A stretch of 64,000 nucleotides of DNA. Source: Desulfoferula sp040751985. GTDB taxonomy: Bacteria; Desulfobacterota; Desulfarculia; Desulfarculales; Desulfarculaceae. The position numbers and the translations under genes are program-made. Numbering within the stretch: position 1 is the stretch's first letter; every line of letters begins with the position of its first letter. This document shows positions 26,487 to 35,030 of the stretch, piece after piece. The notes under the pieces are model-generated. The model saw nothing but the letters and a program-made list of their open reading frames with translations. It ran no database searches and was not told where the DNA came from. The stretch lies in assembly GCA_040751985.1 (NCBI GenBank), contig JBFMFU010000085.1:3824-67823 (forward strand), given 5' to 3'.

Positions 26487-27203
26487 CTAGGCGCTCTCGG
26501 ACAGAGGGAAGGCGCTGTCCTGCTGGGCGATCAGACTGTCGATCACCCGGGTGCGGCCCGAGATGACGTGGCTGCGGATGGTGGCCACCGCCCCCTCCAC
26601 GTCCCGGCGCTGCAGGGCCTCCAGGACCATGCGGTGCTCGCGGGCGATCTCCTTGACCCGGTCCTGGTGCAGGTACTCCGGCCGGTACTTGAGGTAGAGT
26701 TTCTCGAATATCTCCTGCAGCATCCTGCAGATCACCTCATTGCCCGAGAAGCCGGCGATCTTGAGGTGAAACTGGGCGTCCAGGAGGATGAGCCGGCGCC
26801 CCAGAACGTTGTCCTGCTCGGTGCGGTGGCGGCCGAAGGCCTCCTTGATCTCTTGCAGGTTTTTGGCGGTGAGGTTCTCGATCACCTTGGGGACGATGAA
26901 CACCTCCAACGCCTCGCGGGCCTCGTACAGCTGCACGGCCTCCTGCACGGTTATCTCGGCCACGAAGTAGCCCTTGTTGGGGGTGTAGTTGACGAAGCCC
27001 GAGGCCTCCAGGCGGTTGAGGGCCTGGATCACCGGGGTCACGCTGATGTTCAGGCGCTTGCCCAGGTCGTTGTAGATGATCTTCTGCCCCGGAGCCAGCT
27101 GGTTCATGTAGAGCATCTTCTTGATCTTCTGGTAGGCCTCCTCGATGGCGATCCCCCTGCGGTTGGTCTTGGCTTTGTCCGGTGACTTGGTTGCGCCCTT
27201 CAT
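26487..27203 (-). CDS. GntR-family (FCD subfamily) transcriptional regulator, copy 2
   Basis: 238-residue paralog of the regulator at 16427. HTH segments (YQKIKKMLYMNQLAPGQKI, LGKRLNISVTPVIQALNRLE, NYTPNKGYFVAEIT) and the FCD domain (LLDAQFHLKIAGF, AREHRMVLEAL, TIRSHVISG) match almost line by line. The start is ATG 27203 with AAGGGGA upstream; the frame extends to 27278 but that part is not needed. The two copies bracket the forward operon and converge on its end. Such near-duplicate regulators may bind overlapping operators with different effectors, one for each of the two large catabolic operons (inference). Confidence 0.9.
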   Translation of the reverse strand: MKGATKSPDKAKTNRRGIAIEEAYQKIKKMLYMNQLAPGQKIIYNDLGKRLNISVTPVIQALNRLEASGFVNYTPNKGYFVAEITVQEAVQLYEAREALEVFIVPKVIENLTAKNLQEIKEAFGRHRTEQDNVLGRRLILLDAQFHLKIAGFSGNEVICRMLQEIFEKLYLKYRPEYLHQDRVKEIAREHRMVLEALQRRDVEGAVATIRSHVISGRTRVIDSLIAQQDSAFPLSESA

Positions 27204-27549
27204 CGATTTTTCCCCTTGGCCCGGCTGAACCCGTTCCTGGTTGGCCGCCCCCGGTGGCCCACCGAAATCAAGCAACACAAGTTAATAGGCGATAAATTTT
27301 TTCTAAGAAACCGCGAAACCTAAATATTCATCTGTGCGCTTATGGATGCCGGCTCCGGCCGCCGCATCTTGCACCGACCCCGGCGCGCACCGGGCGAAAC
27401 TCAAGATAAGTGCAACAAGTACCAGATGGCCAGGGCATAAGCAACGGCCAATCAGGGCCGCGGCCTCGGTCCCGGCCATTTTTCGGCCCGCAAACGCCGT
27501 AAGATGCAGCCGGCCGGGCCTGATGGCAGGCCATGGCGTTCCCTTGCGT
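27204..27549. promoter_or_regulatory. Intergenic region upstream of gntR copy 2
   Basis: About 345 bases. The A+T-rich part near 27275-27335 probably contains the gntR promoter and holds the palindrome TTTCT-A-AGAAA at 27300-27310. The GC-rich remainder towards 27549 is the 3' side of the reverse-strand catabolic operon. I see no clear terminator or gene there. Confidence 0.4.
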
Positions 27550-28701
27550 CTAGGGACGGTAAAGCTCGCGGACCACCACTAGCCGCATGATCTCCGAGGT
27601 GCCCTCGAAGATGCGGAACACCCGCGCGTCGCGGTAGAGTTTCTCCACCAGGTACTCGTGCATGTAACCGTAGCCGCCCAAAACCTGTATGGCCCGGTCC
27701 GCCACCCAGTTGGCCGTCTCCGCAGCGTAGAGCTTGGCCATGGCGCTTTCGCGGGTGATGCGCCTGCCTTGAGTGGCAAGCCAGGCCGCCCGCCAGGTCA
27801 GTAGTCGGGCGGCGTCGATGCGGGTGGCCATCTCGGCCAGGGGGAAGGAGACGCCCTCGAACTTGTTGAGGGTCTTGCCGAACTGGCTGCGCTGCCCGGC
27901 GTAGTCCACCGCGATCTCCATGGCCGCGCGGGCGATGCCCAGGGCCAGGGCCGCCACCATGATCCGGCTCTCGTCGAACATGCGCATGGACATCAGGAAG
28001 GCCTGGCCCTCGGGGCCCAGGCGGTCTTCGGCCGGCACCTCCACGTCCTCCAGGATCAGCTCGGCGGTGTGGGAGGCCCGGATGCCCATCTTAACCTCCT
28101 CCTTGCCCATGGAAAATCCCGGCGGGTGGCCGTCGATGATGAAGGCGGTCATGCCTTCCATGCCCCGGCTGCCGGCCATGCGCGCGTAGACTACGGTTAT
28201 ATCGGCGATGCCGCCGTTGGTGATGAAGGTCTTGCGCCCGTTGAGGACGTAGCGGTCGCCCTTCTTGACCGCCGTGGTGCGGATGCCGGTCACGTCGCTG
28301 CCCGCGTCGGGCTCGGTCATGCCCATGGCGGCCAGGGTGATGCGCTCCGGATCGCAGAGCCGGGTGAGGTACTTCTTCTTCTGCTCCGGGGTGCCCATGT
28401 GCATGATGGGCGTGGCGGCCAGGTTGGAGGCCAGCATAGCTATGGTCAGGCCAGCGCAGCCCCAGGCCAGCTCCTCGCGCACCAAGGCCCAGCAGAGCTG
28501 GTCCTCCACCCCGGCCCCGCCGTACTCCTCGGGATAGCGGAAGGCGATCAGCCCCACCTCGTGGCCCTTGCGGATCAACTCCGGCGGATAGCTGTGGGAG
28601 GCGTCGCAGGACAGGGCCAGGGGCCGCAGCTCCTTGGCCGCGAAGTCGTGGGCCGTCTTCTGAAACAGGCGCTGCTCCTCGTTCAACTTGAAACCGATCA
28701 T
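27550..28701 (-). CDS. Acyl-CoA dehydrogenase
   Basis: 383-residue FAD-dependent acyl-CoA dehydrogenase with standard features: MTEPDAGSDVTG flavin loop, KTFITNGGIADIT, RAIQVLGGYGYMHEY, and catalytic Glu366 in the usual FEGTSE position. It is the last gene of the reverse operon that begins with dctP at 39305, 46 bases after an AMP-dependent acyl-CoA synthetase. It most resembles short-chain/butyryl-type enzymes by motif, but chain length cannot be assigned from motifs. Confidence 0.92.
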   Translation of the reverse strand: MIGFKLNEEQRLFQKTAHDFAAKELRPLALSCDASHSYPPELIRKGHEVGLIAFRYPEEYGGAGVEDQLCWALVREELAWGCAGLTIAMLASNLAATPIMHMGTPEQKKKYLTRLCDPERITLAAMGMTEPDAGSDVTGIRTTAVKKGDRYVLNGRKTFITNGGIADITVVYARMAGSRGMEGMTAFIIDGHPPGFSMGKEEVKMGIRASHTAELILEDVEVPAEDRLGPEGQAFLMSMRMFDESRIMVAALALGIARAAMEIAVDYAGQRSQFGKTLNKFEGVSFPLAEMATRIDAARLLTWRAAWLATQGRRITRESAMAKLYAAETANWVADRAIQVLGGYGYMHEYLVEKLYRDARVFRIFEGTSEIMRLVVVRELYRP

Positions 28702-28747
28702 GCGTCTTGTCCTCTGGGGCCGCTCGACTCGCCGGCCTTGGCTTCTC

Positions 28748-30316
28748 TTAAGCGAACTTCTCAGGGTAAATCTTCTTCAACTCCTGCTTGACCACCTTGC
28801 CCGAGGCGTTCAGCGGCAGCTCCTCCACCAAGTGCACGCCGCCGCGGGGCTGCTTGTAGTCAGCCAAGCGCTCCTTGAGCAGGGCCAGCAGCTCGGCCTC
28901 GGAGGGCGGCAGTGCGTCGGGCCGGGGCACCACGAAGGCCACCGTGGTCTCGCCCCAGACCGGGTGGCTGCGGCCCACCACCGCCGCCTGGGCCACCGCT
29001 GGGTGGCAGAGCAGGGCGTCCTCGATCTCCTTGGGGTAGACGTTGAAGCCGCCGCTGATGATCATGTCCTTCTTGCGGTCCACCAGGAACAGGTAGCCCT
29101 TTTGGTCCAGGTAGCCCAGGTCGCCGGTGTGGTACCAGCCCCCGCGCAGGGCTTCGGCGGTCTGCTCGGGCTGGCGCCAGTAACCGGCCATCACGTTGCT
29201 GCCGCGCAGCACGATCTCGCCCACCTCGCCCCGGGGCAGCTCCCGGTCCTCTTCGTCGAAGATGCGCACCTCGGCGTTGATGCCCTCCTGGCCGATGGAG
29301 CTGAGCCGCTTTTCCATCTCCGGCGAGCCGTCCAGCACATGGTCCCGGTGAGCCAGGAAGGCGATGTAGCCGGGGGAGGTCTCGGTGGCCCCGCAGGCGC
29401 CCATGAACTGCCAGTCGAAGCGGGCCATGGCCCGGCGCAGGGTCCCCGCGGGCATGGGCGCCGAGCCGTAGCAGATGGTGCGCAGGCTGGAGATATCGTG
29501 CTTATCCAGCTCCGGGCACTCCAGCAGCTTGAGCAGCATGACCGGCACCAGGAAGGCGGTGGTCACCCGTTCCCGCGCAATGGTGGCCAGGTAGGCGGCC
29601 GGATCGAACTTGTTCAGCAGTACCACCGTGTTGCCCCGGAAGGTGCTGGAGAACAGGGTGCCCACCCCCGCGGCCTGGTAGATGGGCGCCGCCAGCAGGG
29701 CCACGTCCTCGGGCCGGGTGCGGCGGCTGATGGCCGAGGCCTGGGCCGAGGAGAACAGGTTGCGGTGGGTCCACATCACGCCCTTGGGCCGGCCGGTGGT
29801 GCCGCTGGTGTAGATCAGGGCCGCCAGCTCGTCGTCGCGGCGTTCGGTCTCCAGGCGCTCGCCGAGCTGGCCCTCCAGCAGCGACTCGTAGGCCGGCCCC
29901 GTCGCGGCCTCGGAGCCCAGCACGAAGACCTGGCAGCCGTCCGCCGCCAGCCGCGCCTGGTCCAGCTTGTCCTGGTATTCCCGGCCCACCACCAGCGCAG
30001 CCGGCTGGGCGTCCTCCAGGATGGCGGCCAGCTCCGGTGGGGCCAGGCGGGCGTTGAGCGGACAGAAGGCCCCGCCGGCCTTCATGGCCCCGAAGAACAC
30101 CTCCACGTTTTCGGTGGCGTTGTGATTGAGCACGCAAACCCGGTCGCCGGGCCTGAGCCCCTGGGCCAGCAGGCCCCGGGCCAGCTGGTTGGTGCGCTGG
30201 TCGAAGCGACCGAAATTCAGGCGCCGCCTGCCCTCCACCAGGTAGTCCTTGTCCGGGTGGAACTTGGCGTTTTTTTCAGCCAGGTAGGAAAAGAGCATCT
30301 GATCGGGCCGGACCAT
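28748..30316 (-). CDS. AMP-dependent acyl-CoA synthetase/ligase
   Basis: 522-residue ANL-family ligase activating a carboxylic acid to acyl-CoA at the cost of ATP. The P-loop is YTSGTTGRPKG, with ATETSPGYIA for adenine contact, a YHTGDLGYLD motif and RKKDMIISGGFNVYPKEIE hinge. The C-terminal catalytic Lys is in LPLNASGKVVKQE. ATG 30316 has GGGAGGGG upstream and is chosen over TTG 30319. It is the second synthetase of this operon (the other at 32004), suggesting two acids or two steps need activation. Full length, no anomalies. Confidence 0.92.
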   Translation of the reverse strand: MVRPDQMLFSYLAEKNAKFHPDKDYLVEGRRRLNFGRFDQRTNQLARGLLAQGLRPGDRVCVLNHNATENVEVFFGAMKAGGAFCPLNARLAPPELAAILEDAQPAALVVGREYQDKLDQARLAADGCQVFVLGSEAATGPAYESLLEGQLGERLETERRDDELAALIYTSGTTGRPKGVMWTHRNLFSSAQASAISRRTRPEDVALLAAPIYQAAGVGTLFSSTFRGNTVVLLNKFDPAAYLATIARERVTTAFLVPVMLLKLLECPELDKHDISSLRTICYGSAPMPAGTLRRAMARFDWQFMGACGATETSPGYIAFLAHRDHVLDGSPEMEKRLSSIGQEGINAEVRIFDEEDRELPRGEVGEIVLRGSNVMAGYWRQPEQTAEALRGGWYHTGDLGYLDQKGYLFLVDRKKDMIISGGFNVYPKEIEDALLCHPAVAQAAVVGRSHPVWGETTVAFVVPRPDALPPSEAELLALLKERLADYKQPRGGVHLVEELPLNASGKVVKQELKKIYPEKFA

Positions 30317-30374
30317 CAAGCCCCTCCCATCAGGTTCAGGCCGCCCGTTGCCGGCCGCCGCTTATCTGGCGTCC

Positions 30375-31529
30375 TCACTCGCGCAGAAGCTCCCGGGCGA
30401 TGATCATCTTCTGTATCTCCGAGGTGCCGCCGCCTATCTCCACCAGCTTGGCGTCGCGCATGTAGCGCTCCACGGGGTACTCGCGCATGTAGCCGTAGCC
30501 TCCGTGGATCTGGATGGCGTCCAGGGCGGCCTTGGTGGCCATGGCCGAGGCGTAGTACTTGATGATGGCCGCCTCCTTGGTCAGCTTGAGGCCCTTGTCC
30601 ACCAGGGGGCACAGGGAGTAGGTGTAGTGGCGCACGATATCCAGGCGGGTGGCCATCTCGGCCAGCATGTTGCGCACCAGCTGGAACTCGGCGATGGGCC
30701 GGCCGAACTGCTGGCGCTCCTGGGCGTACTTGAGCGAGCACTCCAGGCAGGCATGGGCGATGCCCACGCTGGTGACCGCCCCCAGGATGCGCTCCTCGTC
30801 CAAGGTCTCGAACAGGATGCGGAAGCCCTGGCCCTCCTGGCCCAGCACCTGGGCCGGCGGGACTTCCACGTCGTCCAAAAACACCTCGCCGGTGGGCGAG
30901 CAGCGCATGCCCATCTTCTTAAAGGCCGGGCCCGTGGAAAGCCCCGGCATGCCCCGCTCCAGGATGAACAGGGTGCCGCCCTGGGCCCCCCGGGAGCCCT
31001 TCTCCCGGGCCACCATCATGAAGTACTTAGCCAGGGGCGCGTTGGTGATGAAGGTCTTGGAGCCCTTGAGCACATAGGCCGCGCCCTTCTTGGTGTAGCT
31101 GGTGCTCAGGGACAGGGCGTCGGAGCCGGCGTTGGGCTCGGTCAGGCAGAAGGCGGCCAGGGCCTGGCCGCTGATCACCGGCGGGATGTAGGCCTGCTTC
31201 TGCTGCTCGTTGCCGTACTTGGAGATGAAGAAGGCGAAGTTGGTGGTGCACATGTTCACCGACATGCCGAAGCCGGCGGCCATCCGGCAGAACTCCTCCT
31301 TGATCAGGGCGTTGGTCAACAGGTCCGCTCCGCCGCCGCCGTACTCCACCGGCGTGGTGGAGCCTATGAGGCCGTTGTCGCCGGCCTTGCGGTACACCTC
31401 CAGGGGGAAGCGCTCGTTTTCGTCTATCTCCTGGGCGATGGGCCCCAGCTCCTGGTCGGCGAAGCGCCGCGTGGACTGGCGCACCATGCGGTGCTCTTCA
31501 GACAGTAGGGAGTCCCAAAGTATCTTCAC
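30375..31529 (-). CDS. Acyl-CoA dehydrogenase with isovaleryl/long-chain-type catalytic Glu position
   Basis: 384-residue acyl-CoA dehydrogenase. The flavin loop is FCLTEPNAGSDALS, then TFITNAPLAKYF and IQIHGGYGYMREYPVE. The common catalytic Glu before GTSE is Gly367 (IGGGTSE). An alternative catalytic Glu, in the helix position used by isovaleryl-CoA and long-chain enzymes, is Glu246 (TLDEERILG). This is the same pattern as the enzyme at 13616, suggesting both act on branched or bulky acyl-CoAs (inference). The start is GTG 31529. It lies between MaoC hydratase and an acyl-CoA synthetase in the same operon. Confidence 0.91.
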   Translation of the reverse strand: MKILWDSLLSEEHRMVRQSTRRFADQELGPIAQEIDENERFPLEVYRKAGDNGLIGSTTPVEYGGGGADLLTNALIKEEFCRMAAGFGMSVNMCTTNFAFFISKYGNEQQKQAYIPPVISGQALAAFCLTEPNAGSDALSLSTSYTKKGAAYVLKGSKTFITNAPLAKYFMMVAREKGSRGAQGGTLFILERGMPGLSTGPAFKKMGMRCSPTGEVFLDDVEVPPAQVLGQEGQGFRILFETLDEERILGAVTSVGIAHACLECSLKYAQERQQFGRPIAEFQLVRNMLAEMATRLDIVRHYTYSLCPLVDKGLKLTKEAAIIKYYASAMATKAALDAIQIHGGYGYMREYPVERYMRDAKLVEIGGGTSEIQKMIIARELLRE

Positions 31530-31548
31530 GGCAACCCGATCCCTTTCC

Positions 31549-31998
31549 TCAGGCCGCAGGCTTCTTGCGGGCGATGAGCATGCTGGTGGTGCCGGTCTGC
31601 ACCACCTGGCCGCGCTGGTTGATGATCTGCTTGTCGAAGCTCAGCAGGCCGCGGTCGGGCTTGGAGGTCTCCCGCAGCTCGCTTACCTTCTGCACCACGT
31701 GGATGGTGTCGCCGATCTTCACCGGGTGGTGGAACTGCCAGGTCATGCCCAGGAAGGCCAGCAGGGTGCCGTCGGTGATGCCCAGCATCTGGGAGAGGCC
31801 GGAGTGGATCACGATCCCCAGCATGCCGTGGGCGATGCGCTCGCCGAAGGGGCTCTGCTTGGCGAACTCCACGTCGGTGTGCAGGGCGTTGGTGTCCCAG
31901 GACAGGGCCGCAAAGTTGACGATGTCGGCCTCGGTGACCGTGCGGCCCTTGGTCACGAACTCCTGGCCCAGGTGAAAGTCCTCGAAGTACATGGCCAT
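31549..31998 (-). CDS. MaoC-family (R)-specific enoyl-CoA hydratase-like protein
   Basis: 149-residue hot-dog-fold protein. It carries the hydratase-type motif SWDTNALHTD around residues 33-42, with the Asp and His expected to activate water, then GERIAHGMLG, which is also characteristic of MaoC dehydratases. It probably hydrates an enoyl-CoA made by the neighbouring dehydrogenases, or dehydrates a 3-hydroxyacyl-CoA. The start is ATG 31998, 5 bases after the AMP ligase gene at 32004, so coupling is tight. No signal peptide. Confidence 0.9.
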   Translation of the reverse strand: MAMYFEDFHLGQEFVTKGRTVTEADIVNFAALSWDTNALHTDVEFAKQSPFGERIAHGMLGIVIHSGLSQMLGITDGTLLAFLGMTWQFHHPVKIGDTIHVVQKVSELRETSKPDRGLLSFDKQIINQRGQVVQTGTTSMLIARKKPAA

Positions 31999-32003
31999 GG
32001 TCT

Positions 32004-33578
32004 CTACTCCCGGCCGGGCTTGGCTGCCGGCGCGCCCCCGGCCAGCTCCGCGGCCACCATCTCGCGCAGCTTGCGCTTGAGGATCTTGCCGCCGAAGGTG
32101 CCCTTGGGCAGCTCGCTAGCCAGGCGCACCACGGTGGGCTTTTTGTAGCTGGCGATGCGGCTCCGGCAGTGCTCGATGATCTCCTGGGGTTGGAGCCGGG
32201 CCCCGGCCCGGGGCACCACCACCGCGCAGACCGCCTCGCCCCACTGGGCGTGGGGCACGCCGATCACCGCCACCTCGGCCACGCCGGGGTGCAGCGCGAT
32301 GACTGCCTCCACCTCCTGAGAGTATACGTTGAGACCGCCAGTCTTGATCATATCCTTGAGCCGGTCCACCAGGTAGATGAAGCCCTGGGAGTCGGCCTTG
32401 CCCACGTCGCCGGTGTGCAGCCAGCCGTTGCGCAGGGCGCGGGCCGTCTCCACGGGGTTGTTGTAGTAGCCCTTGAACACGGTGGGGCCGCGCACGATGA
32501 TCTCCCCGGCCGTACCCACCGGCTGCTCGTTGTCCTCCGGGTCCACGATGCGCACCTCGGTGCACATGTAGGCCCGGCCCACGCTGCCCCACTCGTCCGG
32601 CTGGTCCCAGGGCTTGAGCACCGTCACCGCCGGCGAGGCCTCGGTGAGGGCGTAGGAGCTGTAGTAGGCCGCGTTGGGCCACAGGTCGGTCTCGATCTCG
32701 GCCTTCTCGGCCTGGGACAGCCGGCCCTGGCTGTTGAGCCAGCGCCGCATGGAGGAGGTGTCCCGCTTCCGGCGGTGGTTGGCGGCCAGGAGCATTTTGT
32801 AGATGGTGGGGTTGCCCACCACGAAGGTGGTGCGCTCCTGCTCCACCACGTCCAGGTAGCGGTCCGGGTCCAGGCCCTTGCTGCCGATGAAGGTGGCCCC
32901 GGCGTACATGTAGGCCAGGAACCGGCTCAGGGCCGCGGTGTGGTAAATCTGCATGGGGTAGTAGATCACGTCCTCGGGGGCCGGGCTGTGGTTCTCGGTG
33001 GTCACTGAGATGGTGTTCCACAGGAAGTTCTTGTGGGTCAGCACCGCCCCCTTGGGCACTCCGGTGGTGCCGCCGGTGAACAGGATGAAGGCCTCGTCGT
33101 CCTCGTCGAGCAGCGCGGCCGGCTCCTGCTGGGAGCCTTGGCCTAAGAGCTCCTCCCAGTCCCGGGCGAAGCCGGGCGCCGGCCCGCCGAAGGCCACCAG
33201 CAGCTCCAGCCCCGGCAGCCGCGAGCGCATCTCCTCGGCCGTCTGGGCGTAGGCTACGTCGAAGAACAGGGCTTTGCAGTCCGTGGAGGTGGTCTGGTGG
33301 CATACCTCGTCCACGGTGCCCCGCGAGTCCAGGGGCACCGTGACCAGGCCCAACTTCAGGTTGCCCAGCAGGATGGTCATCAGGCTCAGGCTGTTGTTGC
33401 CCAGGCTGGCCACGTGGTCGCCCTTCTTCAGCCCCAGCCCTTGACAGGCATGCGCCCAGCGGTTGACCCGCTGGTTTAGGCTCTGATAGCTCAGCCGCCC
33501 CTGGTCGTCCATGCAGGCCGTCTTGTGCGGAAACTTCCGGGCCGAGCGGGCGAAGGCCTCTCCCAGGGTCATCTCCAT
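32004..33578 (-). CDS. AMP-dependent acyl-CoA synthetase/ligase
   Basis: 524-residue ANL-family ligase. The P-loop reads FTGGTTGVPKG (the first Ser replaced by Gly, common in this family), followed by LTEASPAVTV, LHTGDVGKAD and LKDMIKTGGLNVYSQEVE. The C-terminal Lys is in GTFGGKILKRK. The start is uncertain: ATG 33578 is favoured because GAGGGAGG sits seven bases upstream; GTG 33584 and ATG 33572 are also in frame. It is between BKACE and MaoC in the dctP-led operon. Substrate unknown. Confidence 0.9.
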   Translation of the reverse strand: MEMTLGEAFARSARKFPHKTACMDDQGRLSYQSLNQRVNRWAHACQGLGLKKGDHVASLGNNSLSLMTILLGNLKLGLVTVPLDSRGTVDEVCHQTTSTDCKALFFDVAYAQTAEEMRSRLPGLELLVAFGGPAPGFARDWEELLGQGSQQEPAALLDEDDEAFILFTGGTTGVPKGAVLTHKNFLWNTISVTTENHSPAPEDVIYYPMQIYHTAALSRFLAYMYAGATFIGSKGLDPDRYLDVVEQERTTFVVGNPTIYKMLLAANHRRKRDTSSMRRWLNSQGRLSQAEKAEIETDLWPNAAYYSSYALTEASPAVTVLKPWDQPDEWGSVGRAYMCTEVRIVDPEDNEQPVGTAGEIIVRGPTVFKGYYNNPVETARALRNGWLHTGDVGKADSQGFIYLVDRLKDMIKTGGLNVYSQEVEAVIALHPGVAEVAVIGVPHAQWGEAVCAVVVPRAGARLQPQEIIEHCRSRIASYKKPTVVRLASELPKGTFGGKILKRKLREMVAAELAGGAPAAKPGRE

Positions 33579-33592
33579 GCGCACACCTCCCT

Positions 33593-34435
33593 CTAGCCGC
33601 GGTTCAGCAGAGGCAGCTGCTGGCGGGCCTCTTCCACGCTGGCCGCCTCGCCGCCCAGGTCTCGGACTATGTGCACCGCCTTTCCCACCAGCTCGGCGTT
33701 GCTCTTGGCCAGCACCCCCTTGGACAGGTACACGTTGTCCTCGAAGCCCACCCGCAGGCCGCCGCCCAGCAGCACCGCGGCGGCGCCCATGGTGAACTGG
33801 TGGCGGCCGATGCCGATGGCCTGCCAGGTGTAGCTGGGGTCCAGGGTCTCCTGCATGACCACCAGGTTCCTGAGGGTGGCCGGGATGCCGCCCACCACCC
33901 CCATCACCAGGCTGAACTGGTAGGGCGGCTCCAGCAGCTTCTGCCGCCGCACCCAGTGCTCCACGTTGTTGATCATGGACAGGTCGTAGGCCTCGAACTC
34001 GGGCATCACCTTCAGCTCGCGCATCCGTTTTGCGTAGAGCTCGATGGTCTCGGGGGTGTTGGGGAACAGCTTGCGCCCGAAGTTCATGGAGCCGGCGTTG
34101 AGGCTGGCCGAGTCCGGCCGCAGCAGCTCCACCGGCTTAAGCCGCTCCTCCACGCTCAGGCCCAGGGTGGTGGCGCCGCCGCCGGTGGTGATCTGGGTGA
34201 TGATGGGGCAGGCGGCGCGCACCGCCTCCAGGTAGGCACGGAACACCTCCAGGTCCGAAGTGGGCTCGCCGGTGTCGGGCTTGCGGCCGTGCAGGTGCAC
34301 CACGGCCGCTCCCGCCTCGTAGGATCGGCGCGTCTCCGCGGCCACCTCCTCGGCGGTGTAGGGAAGGTTGGGGTTGTCCTTGCGGGTGGGTATGCTCCCG
34401 GTGGGAGCCACCGTGATAATAACCTTACGGTTCAT
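33593..34435 (-). CDS. BKACE-family beta-keto acid cleavage enzyme (DUF849/Kce-like)
   Basis: 280-residue TIM-barrel Zn enzyme. Family members condense a beta-keto acid with acetyl-CoA, releasing acetoacetate and a new acyl-CoA; Kce, the 3-keto-5-aminohexanoate cleavage enzyme of lysine fermentation, is the founder. Visible family signs are AGAAVVHLHGRKPDTGEPT with Zn-ligand His47 and His49, QITTGGGAT, SMNFG, and the late GGGLRVGFEDNVYLSKG with the Zn-ligand Glu232. The usual VRD after HLH is GRK. It sits in the dctP operon next to an acyl-CoA synthetase, so it may turn a beta-keto acid into an acyl-CoA without ATP. The BKACE substrate class cannot be assigned by eye. Confidence 0.9.
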   Translation of the reverse strand: MNRKVIITVAPTGSIPTRKDNPNLPYTAEEVAAETRRSYEAGAAVVHLHGRKPDTGEPTSDLEVFRAYLEAVRAACPIITQITTGGGATTLGLSVEERLKPVELLRPDSASLNAGSMNFGRKLFPNTPETIELYAKRMRELKVMPEFEAYDLSMINNVEHWVRRQKLLEPPYQFSLVMGVVGGIPATLRNLVVMQETLDPSYTWQAIGIGRHQFTMGAAAVLLGGGLRVGFEDNVYLSKGVLAKSNAELVGKAVHIVRDLGGEAASVEEARQQLPLLNRG

Positions 34436-34477
34436 GATACCTCGTTCCCTCGCTGGTGATGTCCCGTCGCGCCCGGC

Positions 34478-35023
34478 CTACTCCAGGGGCTTGAAGTAGA
34501 AGTCGGTGATGGTGCCGTGCCGGTTCTCCCGGAACACCGCCCGGACCCGGGTGCCCACGCCGATCTTGGAAACGTCCTCCACCTCCATGTTGGTCATCAG
34601 CAGGAAGTCGGTGCCGTCCAGCTGCACGTAGGCGCAGATGAAGGGCACCTTATTGATGAAAGCGCTGGTGGTGTAGTGCTGCACGGTGCAGGCCTTGATG
34701 GTGCCCGTGCCCTTGAGCTTCACCCACTCGGTGGGCTGGTAGCACTGGGAGCAGTGCGAGCGGGGCGGACAGTACACCTTGCTGCACTGCGGGCACTTGG
34801 CTCCGTAGATGGCCTGGTTTTCGCGCAGCTCGCGGAAGAAACGGGACTGCTGCCCGTAGGAGTACTTGTAGATCACCTCCATTTTGTCCGGGATCTCCAG
34901 GGGCGCGTCTATGGGGTTCTGGCCCGACAGCTCCGGCTCGAACTCGCGCCGCAGGTGCTCCTCGGGGATGTTGTACTTCTGCTGATGGTACTGGTACCAG
35001 GCCTCTCTCTGCTGCTTGTCCAT
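34478..35023 (-). CDS. DUF35 (Zn-ribbon plus OB-fold) acyl-CoA-binding partner protein
   Basis: 181-residue stand-alone DUF35 protein with a long N-terminal helical extension of about 70 residues. The Zn-ribbon cysteines are C77, C80, C91, C94 (CPQC...CSQC) and the OB fold follows (GTGTIKACTVQHY, FICAYVQLDG, GTRVRAVF). Such proteins serve as subunits of thiolase-fold enzymes such as BbsA of benzoylsuccinyl-CoA thiolase or ChsH2-type partners of steroid aldolases. ATG 35023 is favoured over TTG 35029 because of the AGG spacing. It follows the thiolase-fold gene by 7 bases, so the two form a subunit pair. Confidence 0.88.
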   Translation of the reverse strand: MDKQQREAWYQYHQQKYNIPEEHLRREFEPELSGQNPIDAPLEIPDKMEVIYKYSYGQQSRFFRELRENQAIYGAKCPQCSKVYCPPRSHCSQCYQPTEWVKLKGTGTIKACTVQHYTTSAFINKVPFICAYVQLDGTDFLLMTNMEVEDVSKIGVGTRVRAVFRENRHGTITDFYFKPLE

Positions 35024-35030
35024 GCCCAAC

